Shown: positions 15,587 to 22,056 of the stretch, piece by piece
How the letters are laid out: each line of letters starts with the position of its first letter
How positions within the stretch are numbered: position 1 is the first letter of the stretch
NCBI GenBank assembly: GCA_030838305.1
Contig: JAUTWY010000154.1
Location: 1 to 22,056, forward strand
DNA: 22,056 nt
Reading direction: 5' to 3'
Source: Acidobacteriaceae bacterium
Lineage (GTDB): Bacteria; Acidobacteriota; Terriglobia; Terriglobales; Acidobacteriaceae
Translations under genes and position numbers: made by a program
Notes under the pieces: model-generated
Seen by the model: only the letters and a program-made list of their open reading frames with translations
Database searches by the model: none
Told to the model about the DNA's origin: nothing

Positions 15587-15799
15587 ATGGAGATGGCTCA
15601 GGCATTCATCTTCGACGCGGGATGGCTCTTCTTCGCCTCCTGGGCACTAGTTTTGGCGGCTGTAAGCATAATCACCTTCGGGCGGGATATCTTTCGAATC
15701 AGGCGGCGCGAAACCGCAAGAGCAATTAATCACGAAGGTTCACGCAGTAAACCTGAGAAGCAGTCCTTGGTGAATGGTCATGTCCTTCGTGGTCAATGA
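15587..15799 (+). CDS. small single-helix membrane protein
   Basis: A 70-residue protein. One hydrophobic segment, about 13-34 (AGWLFFASWALVLAAVSI), is followed by a basic patch RDIFRIRRRE, indicating an inner-membrane protein with a cytoplasmic tail. ATG 15587 has GGAG seven bases upstream, which argues for real translation. The final 20 or so residues (from NHEGS to the stop) are read from an inverted repeat of the CACGAAGG type, so the original gene may have ended earlier. It sits downstream of the chaperone, beyond a hairpin, and could be a minor member of the same stress operon. No family is recognised. Confidence 0.5.
   Translation: MEMAQAFIFDAGWLFFASWALVLAAVSIITFGRDIFRIRRRETARAINHEGSRSKPEKQSLVNGHVLRGQ
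15728..15795. repeat. degenerate inverted repeat (CACGAAGG / CCTTCGTG)
   Basis: CACGAAGG (15731-15738) and CCTTCGTG (15784-15791) are perfect inverted 8-mers. Flanking similarity extends outward (AAT-CACGAAGG and CCTTCGTGG-CAATGATT). Pairs of this type, built on ACCACGAAGG and its complement, are familiar to me as dispersed intergenic repeats in acidobacteria and other soil phyla; this was not checked here. The copy looks eroded. It overlaps the end of the small membrane protein gene. Confidence 0.55.
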
Positions 15800-15846
15800 T
15801 TTTCCAAGGCTTCCCTTCCCTTATGAATCCCTGCACCCCGGCCTGC

Positions 15847-15852
15847 TAGAAT
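15847..15852 (+). promoter_or_regulatory. possible -10 box of the ABC exporter gene
   Basis: TAGAAT lies 19 bases before the ATG and matches five of six -10 bases. The expected -35 (TGAATC or nearby) is poor. The leader would be only about 12 nt, in keeping with the lack of a good ribosome binding site. Confidence 0.3.
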
Positions 15853-15870
15853 TTCATCTACACAACCTGC

Positions 15871-17610
15871 ATGATCCCGAAAAGTATGCGTCCGCTCCTG
15901 CCTTACCTCAAGCGCTATCGCTGGGGATTTGTGGCGGGCGTGTTCTGCATTTTCCTGAGCAATGGCGCATGGGTGCTTCTGCCGCAGGTAATCCGCCACG
16001 CCGTGGACGATCTCAATACCGGAGTCACCTCCGCCAAACTCTTGCACTTTGCCCTGCAAATGCTGGAGCTCGCAGCAGTCCGGGGCATCTTCCTGTTCCT
16101 GACCCGCTGGGTGGTGATCGGCATCTCGCGCGACATTGAATTCGATCTGCGCAACGACCTCTTCGCGCATCTGGAAACACTTTCCTATTCGTATTACCAG
16201 CGCATGCGAACTGGCGACATCATGGCCAGGGTGACGAATGACCTGAACGCGGTGCGCATGCTGCTGGGCCCGGCAATTATGTACTCGGCGAACACTTTGG
16301 TGTTCACTGCCGCGGCGCTCTCGTTCATGGTGCGTATCAGTCCCAAGCTCACTTTCTACGCGTTCTTGCCGCTGCCCGTGGTCAGCGTGGTCATCCAATA
16401 CTTCGGGCGCCGGATTCATGAGCGGTTCGAAAGAATCCAGGCGATGTTCTCCGACATTTCGGCACGGGCGCAGGAGAATTTCTCTGGAGCCCGCGTGGTC
16501 CGCGCTTATGTACAGGAGGAAGCGGAGATCGCGGCCTTTGAAACCGCGAACCAGGAATACATTGCGCGCAGCCTGAAGCTGGTGCGGCTGATGGGCATGC
16601 TATGGCCCACGCTGGAATTCATGCTGGGTTTGGCGATCGTTCTCGTGTTGTGGATCGGTGGCGGCGAAGTATTGGCGGGCCGCATGGAAATTGGCGGCTT
16701 CGCCGCTTTCAACATCTACATGATGCAGCTCACGTTCCCCATTATCGCGCTGGGCTGGGTGGTTAATATTTTTCAGCGGGGCACGGCTTCACTAGTCCGG
16801 CTCAATGAAATTCTGCACGAGCCTCCTGAGATTGAGGATGAACCGGGCTCGGTCGATCGTGAAGTGGAAGGCGAAATTGAATTCCGCGGGCTGAATTTTG
16901 CATACCAGGGCAAGCCCGTACTGCGAGACTTGAACTTGCGAATTCCGGCTGGTAGCAGCATGGCGATCGTCGGTCCGACCGGCTCGGGGAAAACTACGCT
17001 GGTCGATCTGATTCCGCGAATTTATGACGCCGCGCCCGGCATGGTCCTGGTGGATGGCCGGCCGATCCGCGAGTTTTCCGTGGCGTCGTTGCGCAAGAGT
17101 ATTGGCTTTGTTCCGCAGGAAACCTTTCTGTTCAGTGACCGCATTCGCGAAAATATTGCTCTGGGCGTCGAATCGGCAACGGATCAGGAGATTCATCAGG
17201 CAGCGGAAGCCGCCAACATCGCAACCGATATCGAGAGTTTTCCCGAGCGTTACCAAACCATGGTCGGAGAACGCGGCATAACGCTCTCTGGGGGTCAGAA
17301 GCAGCGCACCGCGATCGCCCGCGCGCTGATCCGCAACCCTCGCATTCTTATTCTCGACGACGCTCTCTCCAGCGTCGACACCCATACCGAAGACAAGATT
17401 CTCAACCACCTGCGCGAAGTGATGCAGGGACGCACCACAATTTTCATCTCCCACCGCGTTTCCACGGTGCGTAATGCCGACCGAATCGCCGTGCTGCACG
17501 AGGGACGGATTGTCGAGTCGGGCACGCACAACGAACTGCTCGCCTTGAACGGCTACTACAGCGACCTGTATAACAAGCAGTTGCTGGAAGAAGAGTTGGC
17601 TGAAGTTTAG
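15871..17610 (+). CDS. ABC exporter half-transporter (fused TMD-NBD, MdlA/BmrC/MsbA-like)
   Basis: A 579-residue exporter subunit. The transmembrane domain (about 1-320) has six helices and the coupling segment SYYQRMRTGDIMARVTNDL. The nucleotide-binding domain carries Walker A GPTGSGKTT (368-376), Q-loop Q416 (VPQETFLF), signature LSGGQKQR (472-479), Walker B ILILDD (492-497), D-loop SSVD and H-loop H528. The residue after Walker B is D497 rather than the catalytic Glu, as in MdlA, BmrC and other degenerate-site subunits of heterodimeric exporters. No partner lies nearby. The substrate is unknown: lipid or drug export are the usual options. ATG 15871 has a weak ribosome binding site, and ATG 15886 is an alternative. 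The methyltransferase gene follows after 34 nt and may be cotranscribed. Confidence 0.88.
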   Translation: MIPKSMRPLLPYLKRYRWGFVAGVFCIFLSNGAWVLLPQVIRHAVDDLNTGVTSAKLLHFALQMLELAAVRGIFLFLTRWVVIGISRDIEFDLRNDLFAHLETLSYSYYQRMRTGDIMARVTNDLNAVRMLLGPAIMYSANTLVFTAAALSFMVRISPKLTFYAFLPLPVVSVVIQYFGRRIHERFERIQAMFSDISARAQENFSGARVVRAYVQEEAEIAAFETANQEYIARSLKLVRLMGMLWPTLEFMLGLAIVLVLWIGGGEVLAGRMEIGGFAAFNIYMMQLTFPIIALGWVVNIFQRGTASLVRLNEILHEPPEIEDEPGSVDREVEGEIEFRGLNFAYQGKPVLRDLNLRIPAGSSMAIVGPTGSGKTTLVDLIPRIYDAAPGMVLVDGRPIREFSVASLRKSIGFVPQETFLFSDRIRENIALGVESATDQEIHQAAEAANIATDIESFPERYQTMVGERGITLSGGQKQRTAIARALIRNPRILILDDALSSVDTHTEDKILNHLREVMQGRTTIFISHRVSTVRNADRIAVLHEGRIVESGTHNELLALNGYYSDLYNKQLLEEELAEV

Positions 17611-17644
17611 GCTCTGAGCGCACTCCGGCAACCGGCAACCTTCC

Positions 17645-18346
17645 ATGCAGCGAGTCGACGCACAGGAAATTCTCGATTCCGACGGCTGTTCGGCTCGTGA
17701 CGTTCAAGGCGCACTCGCCGTTCTGGGCAGGGTCAACCGCTGGTTCGGCGGAATAGCCACCACGCGGAAGATGGTGGAGCGTGTTGCTGAAGTGACCGGA
17801 GCGAAAAGCTTTTCATTGTTGGAAGTGGCTGCTGGACTGGGCGAAGTCCCAGAAAAAGCTTCTGCCGAGGTCGCTCGACGTGGAATCACGCTGGATGTAA
17901 CACTGCTTGACCGGGCGCCGTCCCACCTTCCTGGACGAAATCGAGGCCACGGAAATCGCATTCCAAGACGTCCCGCCGTTGTCGCCGATGCGCTTTCCCT
18001 GCCCTTTCACGATGGAGCGTTTGACTTGGTAAGTTGCAGCCTGTTCGCCCATCATCTGAACGCGCAGCCGCTGGCTCAGTTCGTGCGGGAAGGTTTGCGG
18101 GTGAGTCGGCGGGCATTGCTAATCAACGACCTCATCCGGCACCCTTTGCACCTTGCGTTGGTTTATGCCAGTTTTCCGATCATGCGCAGCCGGGTCGCGT
18201 GGCTGGACGGATTAACTTCAGTACGCCGCGCCTATGTTCCGGGCGAAGTTCGAAGCGTGCTCGCGTCTGCTCTTCCTCCACAGATTCCAGTGGAGATCAG
18301 TTGCAACTATCTGTTCCGCATGGGCGTGATTGTGTGGAAGCAGTGA
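17645..18346 (+). CDS. class I SAM-dependent methyltransferase
   Basis: A 233-residue protein with a Rossmann-type methyltransferase fold. Motif I is SLLEVAAGLGEVP (57-69), the acidic residue ending strand 2 is D90 (VTLLDRAP), motif II is VVADALSLPF (112-121), and strand 4 is FDLVSCSLFAHHL (126-138). The N-terminal part (RVNRWFGGIATTRKMVERV) resembles small-molecule methyltransferases that in other bacteria sit near polyketide or isoprenoid genes, but no such genes are visible here. Motif I is degenerate (A-x-G-x-G). The start ATG 17645 has no clear ribosome binding site. It follows the ABC exporter gene closely and converges on the next methyltransferase gene. The substrate is unknown. Confidence 0.75.
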   Translation: MQRVDAQEILDSDGCSARDVQGALAVLGRVNRWFGGIATTRKMVERVAEVTGAKSFSLLEVAAGLGEVPEKASAEVARRGITLDVTLLDRAPSHLPGRNRGHGNRIPRRPAVVADALSLPFHDGAFDLVSCSLFAHHLNAQPLAQFVREGLRVSRRALLINDLIRHPLHLALVYASFPIMRSRVAWLDGLTSVRRAYVPGEVRSVLASALPPQIPVEISCNYLFRMGVIVWKQ

Positions 18347-18393
18347 GACTCGTGGTTGCTGAAACCGCGCCCTTTTCAAGCGCATTCTCTAAA

Positions 18394-19110
18394 CTACCGA
18401 ACTACCAGCACTTCGCGAATGCTGTCGCGGGCAAGGAAGAATTTGATCGACGCGAAGTCGCGGAATAAATTCTCGATGTGGCGGTTGTTGAACACGCGCT
18501 GCAGCTGGAAGCCATCCGTGACCGCAGTATGGACAGCCCCGGTGGGGCCACGGCGCGCTTCCCGCCGCAACACAATTTTCTGCATTTCGAGCGTATCGGC
18601 GTTGACGATGTGGAATCGGTGACAGGGAGAATCAGGACCCGCATCGCGGGTATGAAAGAATGCCAGCAGCATCCCACCCGGCTTCAGCAGTGACCACAGC
18701 CGTCCTACCACTGGTTTCACCAGACTCTCGTCCAGGTAGTCCGGCAGATTCCAGCACAGAATGACGTCGAACTGCGCTGCGGGATAGACCAGGTTGTCGG
18801 CAAGAAATTTGCGGCTATCGAGAACGGAATTACCTTCCTCATCTTTGATCAGGAGTTCGGGGTCGGTCGAAGCGGTGAGCAGGTCTTCGCTGTAGATTCG
18901 ATGGCCGCGTTCGGTGAAGTGACGAATGTTGTTCGGGGAAGTCGACCCCAAATCGAGAACGCACATTCCCTCGGCTGACTCCCAAGTCCGCGATAATTCT
19001 CCCAGACCGCTGGAGCGGCGGGTTAAGTTCTGTGAACCTTGCGCCGGAGTGGTATCCGGTCCGGATGAACCGCGAAAAAATTTCATGAAATTCTGTGAGA
19101 CTGACGACAT
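18394..19110 (-). CDS. SAM methyltransferase-like protein downstream of bactofilin
   Basis: A 238-residue protein. Motif I is CVLDLGSTSPNNIRHF (50-65), strand 4 is FDVILCWNLPDYL (114-126), and the next core segment is LLKPGGMLLAFFHT (141-154), all typical of class I methyltransferases. The C-terminus IENLFRDFASIKFFLARDSIREVLVVR lies outside the fold and looks like a family-specific signature. The N-terminal 40 residues are polar and probably disordered. ATG 19110 is chosen; ATG 19086 (MKFFRG) is an equally plausible start, and neither has a strong ribosome binding site. It lies 101 nt downstream of the bactofilin gene on the same strand, which suggests cotranscription. The substrate is unknown. 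Confidence 0.72.
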   Translation of the reverse strand: MSSVSQNFMKFFRGSSGPDTTPAQGSQNLTRRSSGLGELSRTWESAEGMCVLDLGSTSPNNIRHFTERGHRIYSEDLLTASTDPELLIKDEEGNSVLDSRKFLADNLVYPAAQFDVILCWNLPDYLDESLVKPVVGRLWSLLKPGGMLLAFFHTRDAGPDSPCHRFHIVNADTLEMQKIVLRREARRGPTGAVHTAVTDGFQLQRVFNNRHIENLFRDFASIKFFLARDSIREVLVVR

Positions 19111-19211
19111 CCTAACTTCATAGCCCCTGGGTAATTCTCTCAGAGAAAGCAGTCTTCTGGGCGTTGCTTGTCCCCCCAACTTGGTCGACGTCAATCGCCC
19201 GGGGCGGAAGC

Positions 19212-19556
19212 TTATTTCGTATCGGTTCGGTGAATATCTACCTTGCCCTTCAAGAAGGCGCCTTCTTCAATGGAGATGCGCTGGGTACTGATATCTCCGT
19301 TAACCACGGCCGACTTGCGCAGTTCGACGCGGTCGCTGGCTTGAATGTTGCCATCTAGCTTTCCCTGGACCACCACGCCCTTGGCGTCGACGCTGGCTTT
19401 CACCTGGCCGTTCGGACCAACCGTCAAACTGTTGCCCTTCAGCGCGATACTGCCTTCGACCTGACCATCCAGGTACAGATCTTCGCTACCCGAAAGTTCG
19501 CCTTTGATAAAGACTGACTTACCGATTTGTGCCAAGCCGCTGGCCGGTGTGCTCAT
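19212..19556 (-). CDS. bactofilin (polymer-forming cytoskeletal protein)
   Basis: A 114-residue protein made almost entirely of short beta-helix turns of about 17 residues. Examples are VFIKGELSGSEDLYLDG, QVEGSIALKGNSLTVGP, NGQVKASVDAKGVVVQG, KLDGNIQASDRVELRKS and AVVNGDISTQRISIEEG. This is the bactofilin (DUF583) fold, with short flexible ends. Bactofilins polymerise without nucleotides at the inner membrane and scaffold peptidoglycan-modifying enzymes or stalk and polar structures. ATG 19556 has AGGAG upstream. It is first in a probable two-gene unit with the methyltransferase-like gene. Confidence 0.93.
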   Translation of the reverse strand: MSTPASGLAQIGKSVFIKGELSGSEDLYLDGQVEGSIALKGNSLTVGPNGQVKASVDAKGVVVQGKLDGNIQASDRVELRKSAVVNGDISTQRISIEEGAFLKGKVDIHRTDTK

Positions 19557-19763
19557 TTTGGACGCTCTCCTGCCGCAAACGAATCAGGGACAGTTTCCTC
19601 CGGAGTAAGCATTTGGGGATACAACCGGAAGGGCCACCCACTGCAACGACTATACGCAAGGCACGGAGGGTGCGGCAAGCGGCACGACTGCTTCCCTCAC
19701 CATACCGACTTCGCTATAGAGAACGCAGAAGGTCAATTGATACACTAAGGAAGGCGGGTTTAC

Positions 19764-20690
19764 ATGATTTCGGGGATGGTTAAGGCGGTTTCGATAGTTT
19801 TGGTAGTCGCGGGTTTGGGCGCGACTTTACACCTTGCCGGAGCACAGGCAGCCTCCGCCGAACAGTTACCCGCTCCGGCCGCACTGGTGCGGGCCACGGT
19901 AACAAAGGAAGTGGCAGCCGCCAACGACAACTCCGTAAAGCACATGTTTCGCGAATACAAGAAGTTTGCGCAAGGCTCGCAGACCAGAATTTACGTAGAG
20001 ACGCGAGAAGCCATGGCTGGCATGACGATTGCTTACAACGACAAGCCTCTCACTGCCCAGCAAATGCAGGGGGAAGAAGGACGGCTGGCGGCCCTGGTGA
20101 GAAATCCCCAGCAGCTAGAGCGCAAACGGCGACAAGAAAAAGAAGAGGCTGACCACACCCTTTGCATCGTGAAGGCTTTGCCGGACGCCTTCCTCTTTGA
20201 ATACGATGGTTCGGAAAATGGCACGGCCAGCCTGGGACGCGAGGGAGTGCGGCTGACGCGTTTAAAATTCTGGCCCAATCCCGCGTACCATCCGCCCTCT
20301 CGCGTGGAAGAAGCTCTCGTCGGCATGCGTGGTGTGGTTTTAATTGATTCCGAGTCGCAAAGGATTGCGCGGATCGATGGCATCCTCTTCAAGGAAGTCA
20401 ACTTTGGATGGGGGATCCTTGGACATCTCGACCGGGGTGGACATTTTCTTGTGGACCAGCAGGGACTGGCAGACGGATCATGGGACATCTCACACATGTC
20501 TCTGAATTTCAGCGGCAAGGTTCTTCTGTTTAAGAAGATCGCAATCAGTTCGGATGAAGTATTCAGTGACTTCCAGCGCGTTCCCGCCGACACGTCGTTT
20601 GCGCAGGGCGTTCAGATGTTAAAGGCAGAACAGATTAAGCTCGCGCAGAACCAATCTGAAACAGCGCAGGCAGAGACCAGGTCACACTAA
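19764..20690 (+). CDS. secreted protein of unknown function (308 aa)
   Basis: A 308-residue protein. Residues about 1-31 are a signal peptide (VSIVLVVAGLGATLHLAGAQA, cleavage near AQA-AS). The mature part has a charged helical region with KRRQEKEEADHT and then a beta-rich segment (GVVLIDSESQRIARIDG, FGWGILGHLDRGGHFLV, ISHMSLNFSGKVLLFKKI). That alternation is reminiscent of LolA/LppX-type open barrels, in which a membrane-facing sheet holds a lipid. This similarity is by eye only. The start is ATG 19764 with AAGGAAGG nine bases upstream. It is divergent from the bactofilin gene and its stop is 19 nt from the convergent MenC-like gene. No family name is recognised. Confidence 0.75.
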   Translation: MISGMVKAVSIVLVVAGLGATLHLAGAQAASAEQLPAPAALVRATVTKEVAAANDNSVKHMFREYKKFAQGSQTRIYVETREAMAGMTIAYNDKPLTAQQMQGEEGRLAALVRNPQQLERKRRQEKEEADHTLCIVKALPDAFLFEYDGSENGTASLGREGVRLTRLKFWPNPAYHPPSRVEEALVGMRGVVLIDSESQRIARIDGILFKEVNFGWGILGHLDRGGHFLVDQQGLADGSWDISHMSLNFSGKVLLFKKIAISSDEVFSDFQRVPADTSFAQGVQMLKAEQIKLAQNQSETAQAETRSH

Positions 20691-20709
20691 CCACTCCCTT
20701 TGCCCTCGT

Positions 20710-21825
20710 TTACGCGCCCGCGCGCAGCGTCTCTTTGCGCACCGTCAATTTCTCAATGAGATCTTCTTTGATGTGATAGCCCGTTCCGGGCTTTTCGCTG
20801 ATCGCAATCATGCCTTGCGGGGAAACCTGCACTTCCGGGTCGATAATGTCTTCCTTCCAGTAACGTTTCGAAGCGGAAACGTCCCCTGGCAAGTGAAAAT
20901 TCTGGAGCGCGGAAAGAGCAATGTTGTGGGCCCGTCCGACGCCTGATTCCAGCATACCGCCGCACCAGACGGGAATCTTCTGCGCCTGGCAGATGTCGTG
21001 GATCTTCTTGGCTTCGGTGAATCCGCCGACGCGGCCGACTTTGATATTAATGATGCGGCATGCGCCGGTCTCAATGGCAATGGCGGCAGCGCGTGCGCTG
21101 ACAATGGACTCGTCCAGGCAAATGGCAGTGCGCAGCTCTTTTTGTAATCGGGCATGGTAGAAAATGTCGTCGTTCCAGAGCGGTTGCTCGATCATCAGAA
21201 GGTTGAACTGATCGAAGCTGCGCAGGTGTTCCACCTGATCCAGCGTATAGGCAGAGTTGGCGTCGCAACTGAGTGTGATGTCAGACCAACGCGCCCGGAT
21301 TTTCTCGAGCACATTTACGTCCCAACCGGGCTTCACCTTTACTTTGATGCGGCGATAACCAGACGCCAGTTCGACCTGAACTTTGTCGAGCAACTGCTCG
21401 ACGGAATCCTGAATGCCGATCGAGACTCCACATGCGATTTCAGTCCGCGTCCCGCCCAGCAGTTTCCATAGCGGTTGGTTCTTCTGTTTTGCCTCGGCAT
21501 CCCACAGCGCATTCTCAAGCGCCGCTTTCGCCATGCGGTGGCCGCGCACTTTCGAGAAAAGACTCGCGCAATCTCGCGCCGACTCGAGGTTGCGTCCCAG
21601 CAGCGCAGGAGCCAGATAGTGAGTCATCGTGGGCCAGGCACTCTCGATCCACTCGCTGCTGTAGAAGGGATCCTCCCCGGCTACGCATTCTCCCCAACCG
21701 TCTGCGCCGTCGCAGTGCGCCGTGAGCAGAAGAATGCGGCGGCTGTAGGTACGTCCGAAGCTCGTCTCGAAGAAATGGACGAGCGGCATGTGAATTTCGC
21801 GGAGAGTGATGGCTTCAATCTTCAT
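20710..21825 (-). CDS. o-succinylbenzoate synthase / N-acylamino acid racemase (enolase superfamily)
   Basis: A 371-residue enzyme of the muconate-lactonising subgroup. The catalytic lysines are K161 and K163 (RIKVKVKPG) and K262 (NIKVGRVGG). The metal ligands are D188 (SCDANSAYT), E213 (MIEQPL) and D238 (CLDESI). These positions lie one residue from those of Amycolatopsis N-acylamino acid racemase (K163, D189, E214, D239, K263). WCGGMLESGVGRAHN (287-301) is typical of the MenC/NAAAR family. OSBS makes o-succinylbenzoate for menaquinone; many relatives also racemise N-succinylamino acids. No other men gene is present, so the two roles cannot be separated. ATG 21825 starts the conserved KIEAITLREI; an upstream frame extension is read from repeat DNA and is rejected. 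Confidence 0.88.
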   Translation of the reverse strand: MKIEAITLREIHMPLVHFFETSFGRTYSRRILLLTAHCDGADGWGECVAGEDPFYSSEWIESAWPTMTHYLAPALLGRNLESARDCASLFSKVRGHRMAKAALENALWDAEAKQKNQPLWKLLGGTRTEIACGVSIGIQDSVEQLLDKVQVELASGYRRIKVKVKPGWDVNVLEKIRARWSDITLSCDANSAYTLDQVEHLRSFDQFNLLMIEQPLWNDDIFYHARLQKELRTAICLDESIVSARAAAIAIETGACRIINIKVGRVGGFTEAKKIHDICQAQKIPVWCGGMLESGVGRAHNIALSALQNFHLPGDVSASKRYWKEDIIDPEVQVSPQGMIAISEKPGTGYHIKEDLIEKLTVRKETLRAGA

Positions 21826-21838
21826 AATTTGGAGACCA

Positions 21839-21934
21839 ACAAATTCACCACAGAGACACAGAGTCACAGAGAAATGCAAAGAAAGAAATTAATTTTCTGG
21901 TTTTCTCTATGCCTCCGTGGCTCTGTGATGAATT
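21839..21934. repeat. inverted repeat of the CACAGAGACACAGAG type
   Basis: The left arm (21841-21874, reading AATTCACCACAGAGACACAG and on) and the right arm (21901-21934, ending CTCTGTGATGAATT) are imperfect inverted copies over about 33 bases with about six differences. They flank an AT-rich centre of some 26 bases. Sequences built on CACAGAG and its complement recur as dispersed intergenic palindromes in many environmental bacteria; that is recollection, not a search. It fills the gap between the MenC-like gene and the next gene upstream. Its right end overlaps that gene's stop codon by two bases. Confidence 0.75.
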
Positions 21935-22056
21935 ATTCTGCTGATGCATACGACCACGTCTCATCCCAATCTCCGAGCAAAAACTTGCCGTTGCCTTCGG
22001 GATCACGCTCATAACCGAGAACCGCGAGCCGGTCGTCGAAAGACCGCAGGAATTGT
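21933..22056 (-). CDS. 3' end of an unidentified protein gene (cut by window edge)
   Basis: The minus strand from the window edge reads 40 codons without a stop and then TAA. The translation begins QFLRSFDDRLAVLGYERDPE and ends FLLGDWDETWSYASAE. The composition and codon use look like real coding sequence, and the same-strand MenC-like gene follows after about 107 nt. The fragment is too short to assign a family. Confidence 0.55.
   Translation of the reverse strand, partial: QFLRSFDDRLAVLGYERDPEGNGKFLLGDWDETWSYASAE

Noticed and set aside
16792..17646. Minus-strand frame of 284 codons opposite the ABC ATPase domain
   Set aside because: It lies exactly opposite Walker A to H-loop coding sequence, and its translation has no domain.

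Overview
The window looks like chromosomal DNA from an acidobacterium (Acidobacteriota, probably Terriglobia; this is inferred from family content, not from a marker gene). The DNA is moderately GC-rich. It carries an N-terminally coiled-coil porin of a type common in that phylum, a YVTN-type beta-propeller lipoprotein, a double-length LptF-LptG permease, a bactofilin followed by a methyltransferase, and several secreted proteins of no known function. No phage, insertion sequence, CRISPR or integrase genes are visible.

Layout, left to right. A tRNA-Arg(CCT) on the minus strand (43-119) is followed by a plus-strand outer-membrane porin (403-2232) that ends at a strong intrinsic terminator. Next come two translationally coupled plus-strand genes: an isomerase-only GlmS-like SIS protein and an RNB-domain ribonuclease (2359-4994). 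A minus-strand block (5025-8465) holds a small secreted protein, a DUF2127-like membrane protein, a DHH-family phosphoesterase and two tandem paralogous zinc-ribbon membrane proteins. The LptF-LptG fusion (8673-11006) converges on the propeller lipoprotein (11014-12378).

The centre of interest is 12637-15799. A CpxA-like histidine kinase and CpxR-like regulator overlap by 4 nt and are divergent from a Spy/CpxP-type periplasmic chaperone with a His/Met-rich segment. The intergenic region between regulator and chaperone contains six pentameric half-sites (GTAAA/GTCAA and their complements) at 10-11 bp phasing. They are arranged so that the same TTGAC-N5-TTTAC unit faces both divergent genes. 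This resembles the CpxR box of enterobacteria and predicts an autoregulated envelope or metal stress circuit.

To the right are a half-size ABC exporter (15871-17610), a class I methyltransferase, a second methyltransferase downstream of a bactofilin (both minus strand), a secreted hypothetical protein, an enolase-superfamily MenC/N-acylamino acid racemase (minus), and the 3' end of one more minus-strand gene at the window edge.

Many genes concern the cell envelope: porin, glucosamine-6-P synthesis, LPS transport, envelope stress, exporter and bactofilin. Three different imperfect inverted repeats lie in intergenic DNA (12553-12651, 15728-15795, 21839-21934). Each touches or supplies the 3' end of a neighbouring reading frame, which suggests dispersed mobile or REP-like sequences that landed next to stop codons. 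No stretch longer than 300 bases lacks a gene.
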